Source: Streptomyces sp. HNM0575
Lineage (GTDB): Bacteria > Actinomycetota > Actinomycetes > Streptomycetales > Streptomycetaceae
Direction of reading: 5' to 3'
NCBI RefSeq assembly: GCF_012726265.1
Contig: NZ_JAASAG010000020.1
Span: 1-60,958, forward strand
Length of the DNA: 60,958 nucleotides
How positions within the stretch are numbered: the stretch's first letter is position 1; the number at the start of each line of letters is the position of its first letter. The notes below the pieces were generated by a model, which saw nothing but the letters and a program-made list of their open reading frames with translations, was not told where the DNA came from and did not search any database. Below, piece by piece: positions 39,009-47,176 of this stretch. Both the position numbers and the translations under genes were made by a program.

Positions 39009-40391
39009 ATGTCATCCCGGATGCTGCACCAGGCCGCACTCGACCAGCTGCGCTCAGGCTTCACCGGCACGCTGCTGGCCCCCGGAGACCCCTCATACGA
39101 GGAGACCCGGCACGTCTTCAACGCCATGATCGACCGCTCCCCCGCCATGATCGCCCTGCCAGGCAACGAAGCGGAGGTCGCCAAGGCCATCGCCTACGGC
39201 CGCCGCGAGGACCTGGAGATCGCCGTGCGCGGCGGCGGGCACAGCGTCGCCGGGAACTCCGCGTCGGACGGGCTCGTCATCGACCTCCGCCACATGAACA
39301 CCGCCGCCGTCGACCCGGAGGCGAGAACGGTACGCGTGGGCGGCGGCGCCACGATGGCCGATCTCGACGGCGCCACACAGCCCTACGGCCTGGCCACCAC
39401 CGGCGGACGCGTCTCGTCGACCGGGGTCGGCGGCTTCGTCCTCGGCGGCGGATCGGGCTGGCTGGAACGCGCCTTCGGCCTGGCCTGCGACAACCTGCTG
39501 GCCGCGGAGATGGTCACGGCCGACGGCGATCTCGTACGGGCCACCGGGCACACGCACGGCGAGCTGTTCTGGGCGCTGCACGGCGGCGGGGGCAATTTCG
39601 GCGTGGTGACATCCCTGACGCTGCGGCTGCATCCTCTGCCCGCCCTGACCGCGGCACTGCTGCTCTGGCCACCGCAGGCGGGGCCCGAAGTCACCCGTGC
39701 CTACCGGGACTTCATGGCCGCGGCGCCGGACCAGGTGGGCGGCGGGCTGATCTACCTGACGGCGCCGGATGAGCCGTTCGTCCCCACAGAGCTGGTGGGG
39801 AAGCTCGTCTGCATGGTGCTGATCACGTACACGGGGCCGGAGGCGCAGGCACGCGAGGTCATGGCGCCGATGCTCGGGCTCGGCCATGCGGGAGAGATGA
39901 TCGCTCAGCTTCCATACGCACAGTTGCAGAGCATGCTCGACGACCCTCCCGGCTACCGCAACTACTGGTCCGCGGAGCATCTGGACGCCTTCCCCGACGA
40001 GGCCGTGGACGAATTCTGCGCACGGGCCGCCGACATGATCGTCCCCTCCCCCTCCCAGCACGTCCTGTTCCCTGAGGGCGGAGCGGTCGCGCGGGACGCG
40101 GACCTGTATCCGCTGCCCTGGCGGCACGCGCCCTGGACGGTGCATCCCTTCGGGCTCTGGGACGATCCCGCCGACGACGCACGCGGCAAGCAGTGGGCCC
40201 GCGCGCTGCGCAGCGATCTGAAGCCGTGGGCGAGCGGCTCCGTCTACCTCAACTTCATCGGGCAGGAGGGCGCCGACCGCGTCGTCGCCGGCTTCGGGCA
40301 GGACAACTACCGGCGCCTGGCCGAAGTCAAGGCCCACTACGACCCCGGCAACGTCTTCCATCACAACCACAACATCAGGCCCGCCACGTGA
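39009..40391 (+). CDS. FAD-binding oxidoreductase, BBE (berberine bridge enzyme) type, 460 aa
   Basis: The PCMH FAD domain shows VRGGGHSVAGNSASDGLVID, where the His is the usual covalent FAD ligand, then GGGATMADLDGATQPYGLAT and GVGGFVLGGGSGWLERAFG. The C-terminal BBE box is YYDPGNVFHHNHNI-like (AHYDPGNVFHHNHNIRP). The second covalent ligand Cys of bicovalent members is not evident. Such oxidases act on sugars or alkaloid- and polyketide-type alcohols. ATG 39009 follows a purine-rich GGAGGGAAGGGAG stretch. Substrate unknown. Confidence 0.9.
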   Translation: MSSRMLHQAALDQLRSGFTGTLLAPGDPSYEETRHVFNAMIDRSPAMIALPGNEAEVAKAIAYGRREDLEIAVRGGGHSVAGNSASDGLVIDLRHMNTAAVDPEARTVRVGGGATMADLDGATQPYGLATTGGRVSSTGVGGFVLGGGSGWLERAFGLACDNLLAAEMVTADGDLVRATGHTHGELFWALHGGGGNFGVVTSLTLRLHPLPALTAALLLWPPQAGPEVTRAYRDFMAAAPDQVGGGLIYLTAPDEPFVPTELVGKLVCMVLITYTGPEAQAREVMAPMLGLGHAGEMIAQLPYAQLQSMLDDPPGYRNYWSAEHLDAFPDEAVDEFCARAADMIVPSPSQHVLFPEGGAVARDADLYPLPWRHAPWTVHPFGLWDDPADDARGKQWARALRSDLKPWASGSVYLNFIGQEGADRVVAGFGQDNYRRLAEVKAHYDPGNVFHHNHNIRPAT

Positions 40392-40552
40392 AACACGCGG
40401 CCGTTTAGACCCCGGAGCAGAACAGCTGCAAGCATGGGGACGGTCGCGGCTTTCCGGGGCGGTGCGCGGTGTACGTACACGTCGTCGTGGGTTCCGGAGC
40501 CGGCCGCCGACCGACGCAGGGCCCGTAGAAGGAACTTTGGAGAGGAGTCGAC

Positions 40553-40630
40553 ATGTCGTCGAAGCGTCGCCGGAAGAAGAAGGCGCGTCGCAAGAACGCG
40601 GCCAACCACGGCCGCAAGCCCCAGACTTGA
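40553..40630 (+). CDS. Ribosomal protein bL37-like mini-protein, 25 aa
   Basis: ATG 40553 follows GGAGAGGAG at ideal distance. The product, MSSKRRRKKKARRKNAANHG then RKPQT, is extremely basic and closely resembles the 24-residue actinobacterial ribosomal protein bL37 (KRxRKK..RRKxxANHGxRP). In known ribosomes bL37 lies in the large subunit. The gene is too short for routine gene finders. Its surroundings are not ribosomal; it appears as a lone unit downstream of the oxidase gene. Confidence 0.7.
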   Translation: MSSKRRRKKKARRKNAANHGRKPQT

Positions 40631-40840
40631 GGGACGGCCTCAGGCAACTCCGGCGTCCCCCGCCCAGTCGGCGTCGCCGCCGGTGGAGACCCGGAACGGC
40701 CGCTCGTCCACTGCCCGCACGGCGTGGACGGGCGGCCGTTTCGCGCGGCGGGCGCTGCTGCCGCCAGTGCGGCGAGCGGCGCCGGTGCACACTCCCCGTG
40801 TCCGTGCGGGAGCCGCCGGTCGCGGCCCTCTCGTACCCTC

Positions 40841-40894
40841 GCCGTCCTAGCCATGCCCGCCGTCCTAGCCGTGCCCGCCGTCCTCGCCGTGCCC
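40841..40894. repeat. Three 18-bp tandem repeats
   Basis: Three copies of GCCGTCCTAGCCRTGCCC (the third GCCGTCCTCGCCGTGCCC) lie in the 400-base stretch between the mini-gene and the hydrolase, where no gene is supported. Confidence 0.9.
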
Positions 40895-41031
40895 GACGGT
40901 ACGAAGCGGGTCGCGAACGGCGGCCGGACAGCTGCCGGAAGGCCCGCCCGCGGGTGCATGATCCGGTGCTGCCGTGGCTACCCCGGTAGACGGTGACCAC
41001 GAGCGACCGCGAGCCGGAAGGGGAAGCGCTG

Positions 41032-41706
41032 ATGATCTCGGAGCCGGTCTCGGTGGCGGTGCCCGGCAATGTGGAGCTGCCCGGAGACCTCGATGTGCCC
41101 CCGTCCCCGCGTGGGGTGGTGCTGTTCGTACACGGAAGCGGAAGTTCCCGGCACAGCCCGCGCAACCGCGCGGTCGCCGAGGAGCTGCGGCGGCACGGAT
41201 GGGGCACGCTGCTGATCGACCTCCTCAGCGAGGACGAGGAGCGGGCCGACGCCGCGACCGGCCAGCACCGATTCGACATCGCCCTGCTCGCCGAACGCAC
41301 GGTGACGGCCGTCGACTGGCTCGGCAAGCATCCCGTGACCGAGGCTCTTCAGGCGCATCTCTTCGGCGCCAGTACGGGGGCTGCGGCGGCGCTGGTCGCA
41401 GCGGCGGGGCGGTACGGGCCGGTCGTCTCGGTGGTCTCCCGCGGCGGACGGCCCGACCTCGCGGGCGATGCGCTGGGGCGGGTGGAGGTGCCCGTACTGC
41501 TGCTGGTGGGCGGCAGGGACCAGCAGGTGCTGGAGCTGAACCGTGAGGCGGCGCAGCTGCTGCGCCCGGAGCACCGGGTCCAGGTCGTGCCGGGGGCGAC
41601 GCATCTCTTCGAGGAGCCCGGCGCGCTCGAGCAGGTGGCGGCGGCAGCGCGTGAGTGGTTCATGCATGCGGCCGAGGCGCATGCGGAGGGCCGCGGTCTG
41701 CGCTGA
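41032..41706 (+). CDS. Alpha/beta hydrolase (dienelactone hydrolase-like), 224 aa
   Basis: GVVLFVHGSGSSRHSPRNRA gives the oxyanion region, LFGASTGAAAAL the nucleophile elbow (Ser in GASTG), VLLLVGGRDQQV the acid region and PGATHLFEEPG the catalytic His. ATG 41032 has GGAAGGGGAAG upstream; GTG 40993 is an in-frame alternative adding 13 residues. It resembles the small hydrolase that is often joined to phosphoribosyltransferase domains in actinobacteria. Substrate unknown. Confidence 0.85.
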   Translation: MISEPVSVAVPGNVELPGDLDVPPSPRGVVLFVHGSGSSRHSPRNRAVAEELRRHGWGTLLIDLLSEDEERADAATGQHRFDIALLAERTVTAVDWLGKHPVTEALQAHLFGASTGAAAALVAAAGRYGPVVSVVSRGGRPDLAGDALGRVEVPVLLLVGGRDQQVLELNREAAQLLRPEHRVQVVPGATHLFEEPGALEQVAAAAREWFMHAAEAHAEGRGLR

Positions 41707-41928
41707 CGGCACCTGCGCTCACCGTCGGCGTCGCGGCTGCGGGCGGGGGCGAACGTACGACGGCTACGGCTACGGCTACGGCGGCGCCGCGCCCGGCGCT
41801 GAACTGCCGTATCGGAGGCGGAAGTTGCGAAGGCGTGGCGTGTGACGTGTGACCCGCCGGCAGTGGTCCCGCAGGACGGGCGGTTCCGCGTCCGTCCGTG
41901 GAGCGTCCCGCCGGATCTGGAGGATCGG

Positions 41929-42378
41929 ATGGCTCTTGAATGGAAACTGGTCGTCGACTGCGCCGACCCGCTTCAGCTCTCCCGTTTCTGGGCGTCGGCG
42001 CTCGGTTACGAGGTCGAGGACAACAGCGCGCTGATCGACCGGCTGGCCCGCGAGGGAGCCGTCGACGAGCGTGACTACACGGTGGTCGACGGGCACAAGG
42101 CATTCCGTGAACTGGCCGCGGTGCGCCATCCCGACGACCCCGTCGACGAGTTCAGTGGCACGGGCCTGGGCAGACGGCTGCTCTTCCAGGCGGTGCCCGA
42201 GCCCAAGCAGGCCAAGAACCGCCTGTACATCGACCTCCACGCCGGTCCCGATCGCCGCGACGCGGAGGTACGGCGGCTCACGGAGCTCGGAGCGAAGGTG
42301 CTGCACCAGGTCCGGGCGCGCGGCAGCGACCACGTCACGATGGCCGATCCGGAAGGCAACGAGTTCGACGTGCAGTAG
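41929..42378 (+). CDS. VOC/glyoxalase-like protein, 149 aa
   Basis: MALEWKLVVDCADPLQLSRFWASALGYEVE opens the first beta-alpha-beta-beta-beta unit (read in parts). RLLFQAVPEPKQAKNRLYIDLHAG and DHVTMADPEGNEFDVQ form the C-terminal end with the typical D-P-E-GNEF motif. ATG 41929 follows GGAGGAT. This form of the superfamily (glyoxalase-like domain) is common in actinobacteria, with unassigned substrates. It is codirectional with but separate from the LacI gene downstream. Confidence 0.88.
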   Translation: MALEWKLVVDCADPLQLSRFWASALGYEVEDNSALIDRLAREGAVDERDYTVVDGHKAFRELAAVRHPDDPVDEFSGTGLGRRLLFQAVPEPKQAKNRLYIDLHAGPDRRDAEVRRLTELGAKVLHQVRARGSDHVTMADPEGNEFDVQ

Positions 42379-42537
42379 CGACGGGCCGTAGCGAGGCGCA
42401 CAGCGGGGACGTGCGGCAAGGGGTGGGGCGGGGCCGTGCAGCGGCGGCGGGTACGACCGGAGGGCGGGCCGGAGGGCGCTCACCGCCCCGGTACGATGCC
42501 GAGGTCACGCGCCGGAGCCGAGCGGAGCTGAGGGCAG

Positions 42538-43539
42538 TTGCCAGGCCGGGTCACCATCTACGACGTCGCCTCCGAGGCGGGCGTGAGCATCTCGACGGTG
42601 TCGCTGGCGCTCAACACTCCCGCACGCGTCAGCGACCGTACGCGGCAGCGCGTTCTCAGCGCGGCGGACGCCCTCGGCTACACGCCGAAGACCGAGGCCG
42701 TCGCCAAGGCCCGCAAGGGAGTCGGCCGGATCGGGGTGCTCGCGCCGTACACGGCCTATCCGTCGGTGGCACGGCGCCTCGGCGGCGTGCTGAAGGCGGT
42801 GGGTGACGGGCCGCTGGAGGTCGTCGTCTACGACCATGCGTCGGCGGCACGGTCGGCCTCTCCGCTGCTGGCGAGCCTGCCGCTGACGGGGCGGCTCGAC
42901 GGGCTGATCGTCATGAGCCTTCCCCTGGAGGACGGTGCCGCCCGCCGCCTCGGCGATTCGGGTTTGCCGACCGTGCTGGTCGACGTGAGCCGGCCCGGGT
43001 TCGACTCCGTGCACACCGACGACGCCGAAGGCGGCCGCCTCGTGGCGGAGCATCTGCTGGAGCGGGGATGCGCCGCCTTCGGGTTCCTCGGTGAGGCGCA
43101 GGTCTCCGACGCGTATGTGTCGCCGGGGCAGCGCCGGCTGGCGGGCTTCCGTGCCGCTCTGCACGACGCGGGCCGTCGGCTGCCGCCGGCCCGCGTGCGG
43201 TACACGGCCTACGGGCTGGAGCAGGCGGCCGAGGCGGCGAGGGAGCTGCTGAGCGGGCCGCACCCTCCCGAAGCGCTGTTCGCCGGGGACGACACGCTCG
43301 CCGCGGGAGCGCTGCGTGCGGCCGGTTCGCTGGGGCTCTCGGTGCCCGGCGACGTGGCGGTGGCGGGGTTCGACGACAGCGAGCTGGCACGGGCGCTGGA
43401 CCTCACGACGGTGCGGCAGCCGCTGGAGGAGTCGGGCCGGGCGGCGGCGGAGCTGCTGGTGCAGCGCATGGGCGGCGGGCCCGCCGCCGTGCGGGAGGTC
43501 ACGCTGCGGCTCGAACTCGTCCCTCGCGGCTCCACCTGA
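42538..43539 (+). CDS. LacI family transcriptional regulator, 333 aa
   Basis: The N-terminal helix-turn-helix is standard: VTIYDVASEAGVSISTVSLALN, then ARVSDRTRQRVLSAADALGY. A periplasmic-binding-protein-like sensor domain follows (GRIGVLAPYTAYPS ... LFAGDDTLAAGALRAA ... VAVAGFDDSELARALDLTTV). TTG 42538 lies closest before the motif; its exact start is uncertain. It probably senses a sugar or a sugar-like ligand and controls the downstream SDR gene, in front of which a 16-bp palindrome is present. Confidence 0.92.
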   Translation: MPGRVTIYDVASEAGVSISTVSLALNTPARVSDRTRQRVLSAADALGYTPKTEAVAKARKGVGRIGVLAPYTAYPSVARRLGGVLKAVGDGPLEVVVYDHASAARSASPLLASLPLTGRLDGLIVMSLPLEDGAARRLGDSGLPTVLVDVSRPGFDSVHTDDAEGGRLVAEHLLERGCAAFGFLGEAQVSDAYVSPGQRRLAGFRAALHDAGRRLPPARVRYTAYGLEQAAEAARELLSGPHPPEALFAGDDTLAAGALRAAGSLGLSVPGDVAVAGFDDSELARALDLTTVRQPLEESGRAAAELLVQRMGGGPAAVREVTLRLELVPRGST

Positions 43540-43620
43540 ACCGCTGCCCTCGACGACCGGGCCGCGGCCTTGCTCGCGGCTGCCGCCGGAAAGGGCCGTA
43601 CCGAAGCGCCGCACCGAGGT

Positions 43621-43636
43621 ATCGAAGTGCTTCGAT
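43621..43636. promoter_or_regulatory. Candidate LacI operator before the SDR gene
   Basis: ATCGAAG-TG-CTTCGAT is a palindrome with 7-base arms, followed eight bases later by TTGACA (43645-43650), a good -35 box. The SDR start is at 43715. Position and symmetry suit a LacI-family operator. Confidence 0.5.
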
Positions 43637-43714
43637 GAATGCTGTTGACACGGGAGTCGCCAGGCGTGAGGCTGCCGGTGATCCAGCCGATACGGGGAGG
43701 ACGGAGACGCGCCC

Positions 43715-44503
43715 GTGTACAGCAGCTGTGTGGTGACGGGAGGGGGCCGGGGCATCGGGCGCGCGGTGGCCGAACGGCTGCTCGCCGAGGGCCGGTTCGT
43801 CGTCGTGATCGAGACTGACCCGGACTCCCTGGAGTGGCTGGAGCGCCATCCGCGCGCCACGCGCGCCGCGGCCGTGACGGGCGACGCCGCCGATGAGGCC
43901 GTGACCGGGCGTGCCGCGGACCTCGCCGAGGAGGCCGGCCCTCTTCGCGGCTGGGTCAACAACGCGGCGGTCTTCCGCGACGCCTCGCTCAGCACGTCCC
44001 CCGCCGGGACGGTCCTCGAACTGATCTCGGCGGGCCTGGCTCCCGCGGTCACCGGATGCGCCACCGCCGTGCGGCGGTTCCTCGGCGCGGGCACGCCGGG
44101 TTCGGTCGTCAACATCACCTCGCATCAGGCCCGCCGGCCCGTTCCCGGCTGCACTCCGTACGCGACCGCGAAGGCGGCCGTCGAGGGGCTGACCCGCGCG
44201 CTCGCCGTCGAGTACGGGCCGCGCGGCATCCGCGTCAACGCCGTCGCGCCCGGCTCGATCGCCACGGAGCGCTACACGTCGCTTCTGGCCGCGCAGCAGC
44301 CGCACGTCGCTGCCGCGGCGGAGGAGGAGATGCGTACGCTGCATCCCCTCGGGAGGACGGGACTCCCCGAGGAGGTGTCGGCGGTCGTGGCACATCTGCT
44401 CTCGGACGAGGCGGCCTATGTCACGGGGGTCACGCTGCCCGTCGACGGCGGGCGCACGGTCCTGGGCCGGGATCCGGAGCTGCTGCGAAGCGCCGGGGCG
44501 TGA
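43715..44503 (+). CDS. Short-chain dehydrogenase/reductase (SDR), 262 aa
   Basis: The NAD(P) motif TGGGRGIGRAVAERLL, the NNAA motif (GWVNNAAVF), the catalytic Ser in NITSHQA and YATAK (Tyr-Lys) are all present, followed by PGSIATERY and a C-terminal VTGVTLPVDGGRTVLGR typical of classical SDRs. GTG 43715 has GGGGAGGACGG upstream. Substrate unknown. Possibly controlled by the upstream LacI protein. Confidence 0.93.
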   Translation: MYSSCVVTGGGRGIGRAVAERLLAEGRFVVVIETDPDSLEWLERHPRATRAAAVTGDAADEAVTGRAADLAEEAGPLRGWVNNAAVFRDASLSTSPAGTVLELISAGLAPAVTGCATAVRRFLGAGTPGSVVNITSHQARRPVPGCTPYATAKAAVEGLTRALAVEYGPRGIRVNAVAPGSIATERYTSLLAAQQPHVAAAAEEEMRTLHPLGRTGLPEEVSAVVAHLLSDEAAYVTGVTLPVDGGRTVLGRDPELLRSAGA

Positions 44504-44533
44504 TGTCGCGACCGGGAGCGGCGGCACGGGTGT

Positions 44534-44977
44534 TCATGTGGTGAAGCGGCACACGTAGCGGCGCTGCCACGGCGTCTCGACCGCGCGCGGGTCGTAGTGA
44601 CGGCGTACGAAGGCGACGGCTTCGGCGGCCGGGACTCCGTCGATGACGGCCAGGCAGGCCAGCGCGGTGCCGGTGCGTCCGCGGCCTCCGCCGCACGCCA
44701 CCTCGACGCGTCCGCCCGCAGTCCGCGACCACGTCTCCTCCAGCAGTTCGCGGGCCTCTCGGCGGTCGGCGGGCAGCCGGAAGTCCGGCCATCGCAGCCA
44801 CCGGGACTCCCAGGGGACCTGCGGCGGCCGTCCGCCCAGCAGGAAGAGCGAGAAGTCCGGCCGCGGTCCGGGAGGAAGGGGCCGGCGCAGACCGCGTCCG
44901 CGCACCAGGCGTCCCGAGGGGAGCCGCAGCACGCCGGCCGCGGCCGGCTCCCAGGTGTCGCTCACGAGGGCAACCAT
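44534..44977 (-). CDS. Protein phosphatase, dual-specificity/tyrosine type, 147 aa
   Basis: The P-loop CGGGRGRTGTALACLA fits the cysteine phosphatase motif CX5R(S/T), and the short N-terminal region with DFSLFLLGG and WLRWPDFRLP fits the compact actinobacterial type. The general acid may be the Asp in WPDFRLP. The end (YDPRAVETPWQRRYVCRF) resembles the family tail. It probably removes phosphate from protein tyrosine or serine, or from small molecules. It is convergent with the SDR gene. Confidence 0.8.
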   Translation of the reverse strand: MVALVSDTWEPAAAGVLRLPSGRLVRGRGLRRPLPPGPRPDFSLFLLGGRPPQVPWESRWLRWPDFRLPADRREARELLEETWSRTAGGRVEVACGGGRGRTGTALACLAVIDGVPAAEAVAFVRRHYDPRAVETPWQRRYVCRFTT

Positions 44978-45107
44978 AGCGCCGGCCCCCGGCAGCGGGC
45001 CGATGTAGGGATTCCACTAACGGTCCGCGCAATAGCGTCGGTCGGGCAACGAAGCGGTGTCCATCGGATCGGTCGCGGCAGTCGCGGCAATGCGGGGAGA
45101 GAAGTCG

Positions 45108-46151
45108 ATGACGAACGCCGGAACCGGACCTTCGCAGCTGCCTCTTCTGCAACTGACCAACGGCTTCATGAGTTTCAAGACCTTCGCGGCCGCGGTCGAG
45201 TTGGACGTATTCACGCGGCTCGCCGGCGGACGGGCCGTGACCGCCGGGGAGTTCGCCGAGCTGATCGGCATCGAGCCGCGGCCCGCGGACATCCTCCTCA
45301 CGGCGCTCACGTCCATCGAGCTGCTGGAGAAGGACGGCGAGACGTACCGCAACGCGCCGGTGGCCGAGGAGTACCTCGTCGAGGGGCGTCCGTACTTCTT
45401 CGGCGGATATCTCCAGTTCTACAACCACGCGATGTATCCGGGATGGCAGCACGTCGTGCAGTCGCTGCGCACGAACCGGCCGATGTTCGTGGACTCCGAC
45501 AAGCAGAAGAGCGTCTTCGGCTCCGCCGAGGACCGCTTCCTGATGGACTTCTTCTGGAACGCGATGCACGCGCTGGCCGGTTACACGGCTCGCGCCCTGG
45601 GCGAGGTGTACGACTTCTCGCAGCACCGGCGCCTGCTCGACGTGGGCGGCGGCTCCGGCGGCTTCCCCATCGAACTGTGCCGCCGGATACCGGGACTTGA
45701 GGCGTCCGTCTACGAACTGCCGCACGTGTGCGACATCGTGACGGAGAAGGTCGAAGCGGGCGGCATGGAGCACGCCGTCACGGCGGTGCCCGGCGACTTC
45801 ACCACCGACACCGAACTGCCGGGCGGGCACGACGTGATCCTGCTCAGCCAGGTACTGCACTGCGGCGACGAGGCGTCCAACCGCGAGCTGCTCGCGAAGT
45901 GCTGGAAGGCCCTGGAGCCCGGCGGTGCGGTGCTCATCTGCGAGCTGCTGATCAACGCGGAGCGCAGCGGCCCGTCCACGGCCGCGCTGATGGGGATGAA
46001 CATGCTGCTCTCCCATCCCGGGGGCCAGAACTACTCCGAGACCGAGTACGCGTCCTGGCTCACCGACGCGGGATTCGCCGAACCGTATGTCGTGCGTTTC
46101 GAGGCGGCGGGCGCCAACGGGGCGGTCGTCGCGCACAAGCCGACGGCGTAA
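45108..46151 (+). CDS. SAM-dependent O-methyltransferase (acetylserotonin OMT-like family 2), 347 aa
   Basis: An N-terminal winged-helix dimerisation domain (TNGFMSFKTFAAAVELDVFTRL) precedes the SAM-binding fold with LLDVGGGSGGFPIELCRRIPGL and YELPHVCDIV, then PGDFTTDTELPGGHDVILLSQVLH (read in parts). This class methylates hydroxyl groups of polyketides and other aromatics in Streptomyces. ATG 45108 follows GGGGAGAGAAG. Just upstream of the hydroxylase gene, it is probably a tailoring enzyme of the PKS cluster. Confidence 0.88.
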   Translation: MTNAGTGPSQLPLLQLTNGFMSFKTFAAAVELDVFTRLAGGRAVTAGEFAELIGIEPRPADILLTALTSIELLEKDGETYRNAPVAEEYLVEGRPYFFGGYLQFYNHAMYPGWQHVVQSLRTNRPMFVDSDKQKSVFGSAEDRFLMDFFWNAMHALAGYTARALGEVYDFSQHRRLLDVGGGSGGFPIELCRRIPGLEASVYELPHVCDIVTEKVEAGGMEHAVTAVPGDFTTDTELPGGHDVILLSQVLHCGDEASNRELLAKCWKALEPGGAVLICELLINAERSGPSTAALMGMNMLLSHPGGQNYSETEYASWLTDAGFAEPYVVRFEAAGANGAVVAHKPTA

Positions 46152-46236
46152 CTCCCGTAGCGGGAGAGATGGAAGAGAACCGGAGTCGTCGGAGGAGACC
46201 TCGGACCCGCGGGTACTCGCGCGGGTCCTCGGCCCG

Positions 46237-46962
46237 CTACCCGCGCTTTCCGCTGCCTTCCGCCGCGAGGGCATCGGCCTCCGCGGCGACCATCTTCTCC
46301 ATCGGCTTCGTGGCCAGTACGCCGGAGACGGCGACGGCGGCGACGACGCACACGGCGAGGATCACCGTGCTGAACCAGACCATGAAGTCCACGGGCATCG
46401 TGTACGCGCCGATCACGCGCAGCACGCACTCGGTGAGCAGCGCCAGCCCCCACACCAGCGAGTAGCGGCGTTCCGCAGCGCGGAAGGGGCCGGACGAGGA
46501 GGACAGGTGCTGCCAGGCGGAGCTGCGTGCCGGGACGCCGCGCACGAGCCAGGGCCGCAGCGCGGCCGACATCAGGGGTGTGCCGCGCAGCGCGGAGAAC
46601 AGCACGACGATGCTCAGGGCGCCGGTGGCTCCGCTGTCCTTGGCGAGCATCAGCCGGGCGTCGCCCGTCCACAGGCTCAGGACCAGGCCGACAAGGGTGA
46701 CGATCAGCACGGCCAGCGCGAAGCGGTTGGTGCTGCGCCGTACGAAGACGCTCCAGGACGTGCGGAGCGCGGGGACCACGCTGCTCCAGGCCAGGGAGGC
46801 CATGACGCTCAGGCCGAAGCCCTTGCTGAGCACGTAGTAGGACGTGATGGGGACGCCCACGTCGAGCAGTAGACCGAGGATGCCGGCCAGGGGGGACTCC
46901 TCGCCCGAGCGCCGCTCGCCCGCCGGGGACCGTCCGTCGGACCGCTCGGTCTGTTCGCTCAT
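46237..46962 (-). CDS. VC0807 family membrane protein, 241 aa
   Basis: Six or so hydrophobic helices, with GLLLDVGVPITSYYVLSKGFGL near the N-terminus and RGTPLMSAALRPWLVRG in the middle, as in the VC0807 family of unknown function. Polar N-terminal 20 residues are rich in Arg, Ser and Glu. ATG 46962. It is divergent from the hydroxylase at 47177. Genes of this family are often found in secondary-metabolite clusters; a transport or self-protection role is a guess. Confidence 0.8.
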   Translation of the reverse strand: MSEQTERSDGRSPAGERRSGEESPLAGILGLLLDVGVPITSYYVLSKGFGLSVMASLAWSSVVPALRTSWSVFVRRSTNRFALAVLIVTLVGLVLSLWTGDARLMLAKDSGATGALSIVVLFSALRGTPLMSAALRPWLVRGVPARSSAWQHLSSSSGPFRAAERRYSLVWGLALLTECVLRVIGAYTMPVDFMVWFSTVILAVCVVAAVAVSGVLATKPMEKMVAAEADALAAEGSGKRG

Positions 46963-47176
46963 GAACTCCCCTTCGTCAGGAGGACGGCCGCACGTACGCC
47001 CAGTACACCTGAATGTCTGCCGGAAATCCCCTAGTTGGAACCCCTACCGCGAGGGGCGTCCCACCGGGGATTCCTGCCCACTCCGGGGCCCGGCGAGCCG
47101 CCCGCGCCACTACTGAGCGATCACCTAGTGCCGGGCGCCTTACGCTCGGCGGCACGACCCCCAGTGAGGAGGCTCC

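Noticed and set aside
40841..40894. CRISPR array
   Set aside because: Three adjacent 18-bp repeats without spacers and without cas genes; a simple tandem repeat.
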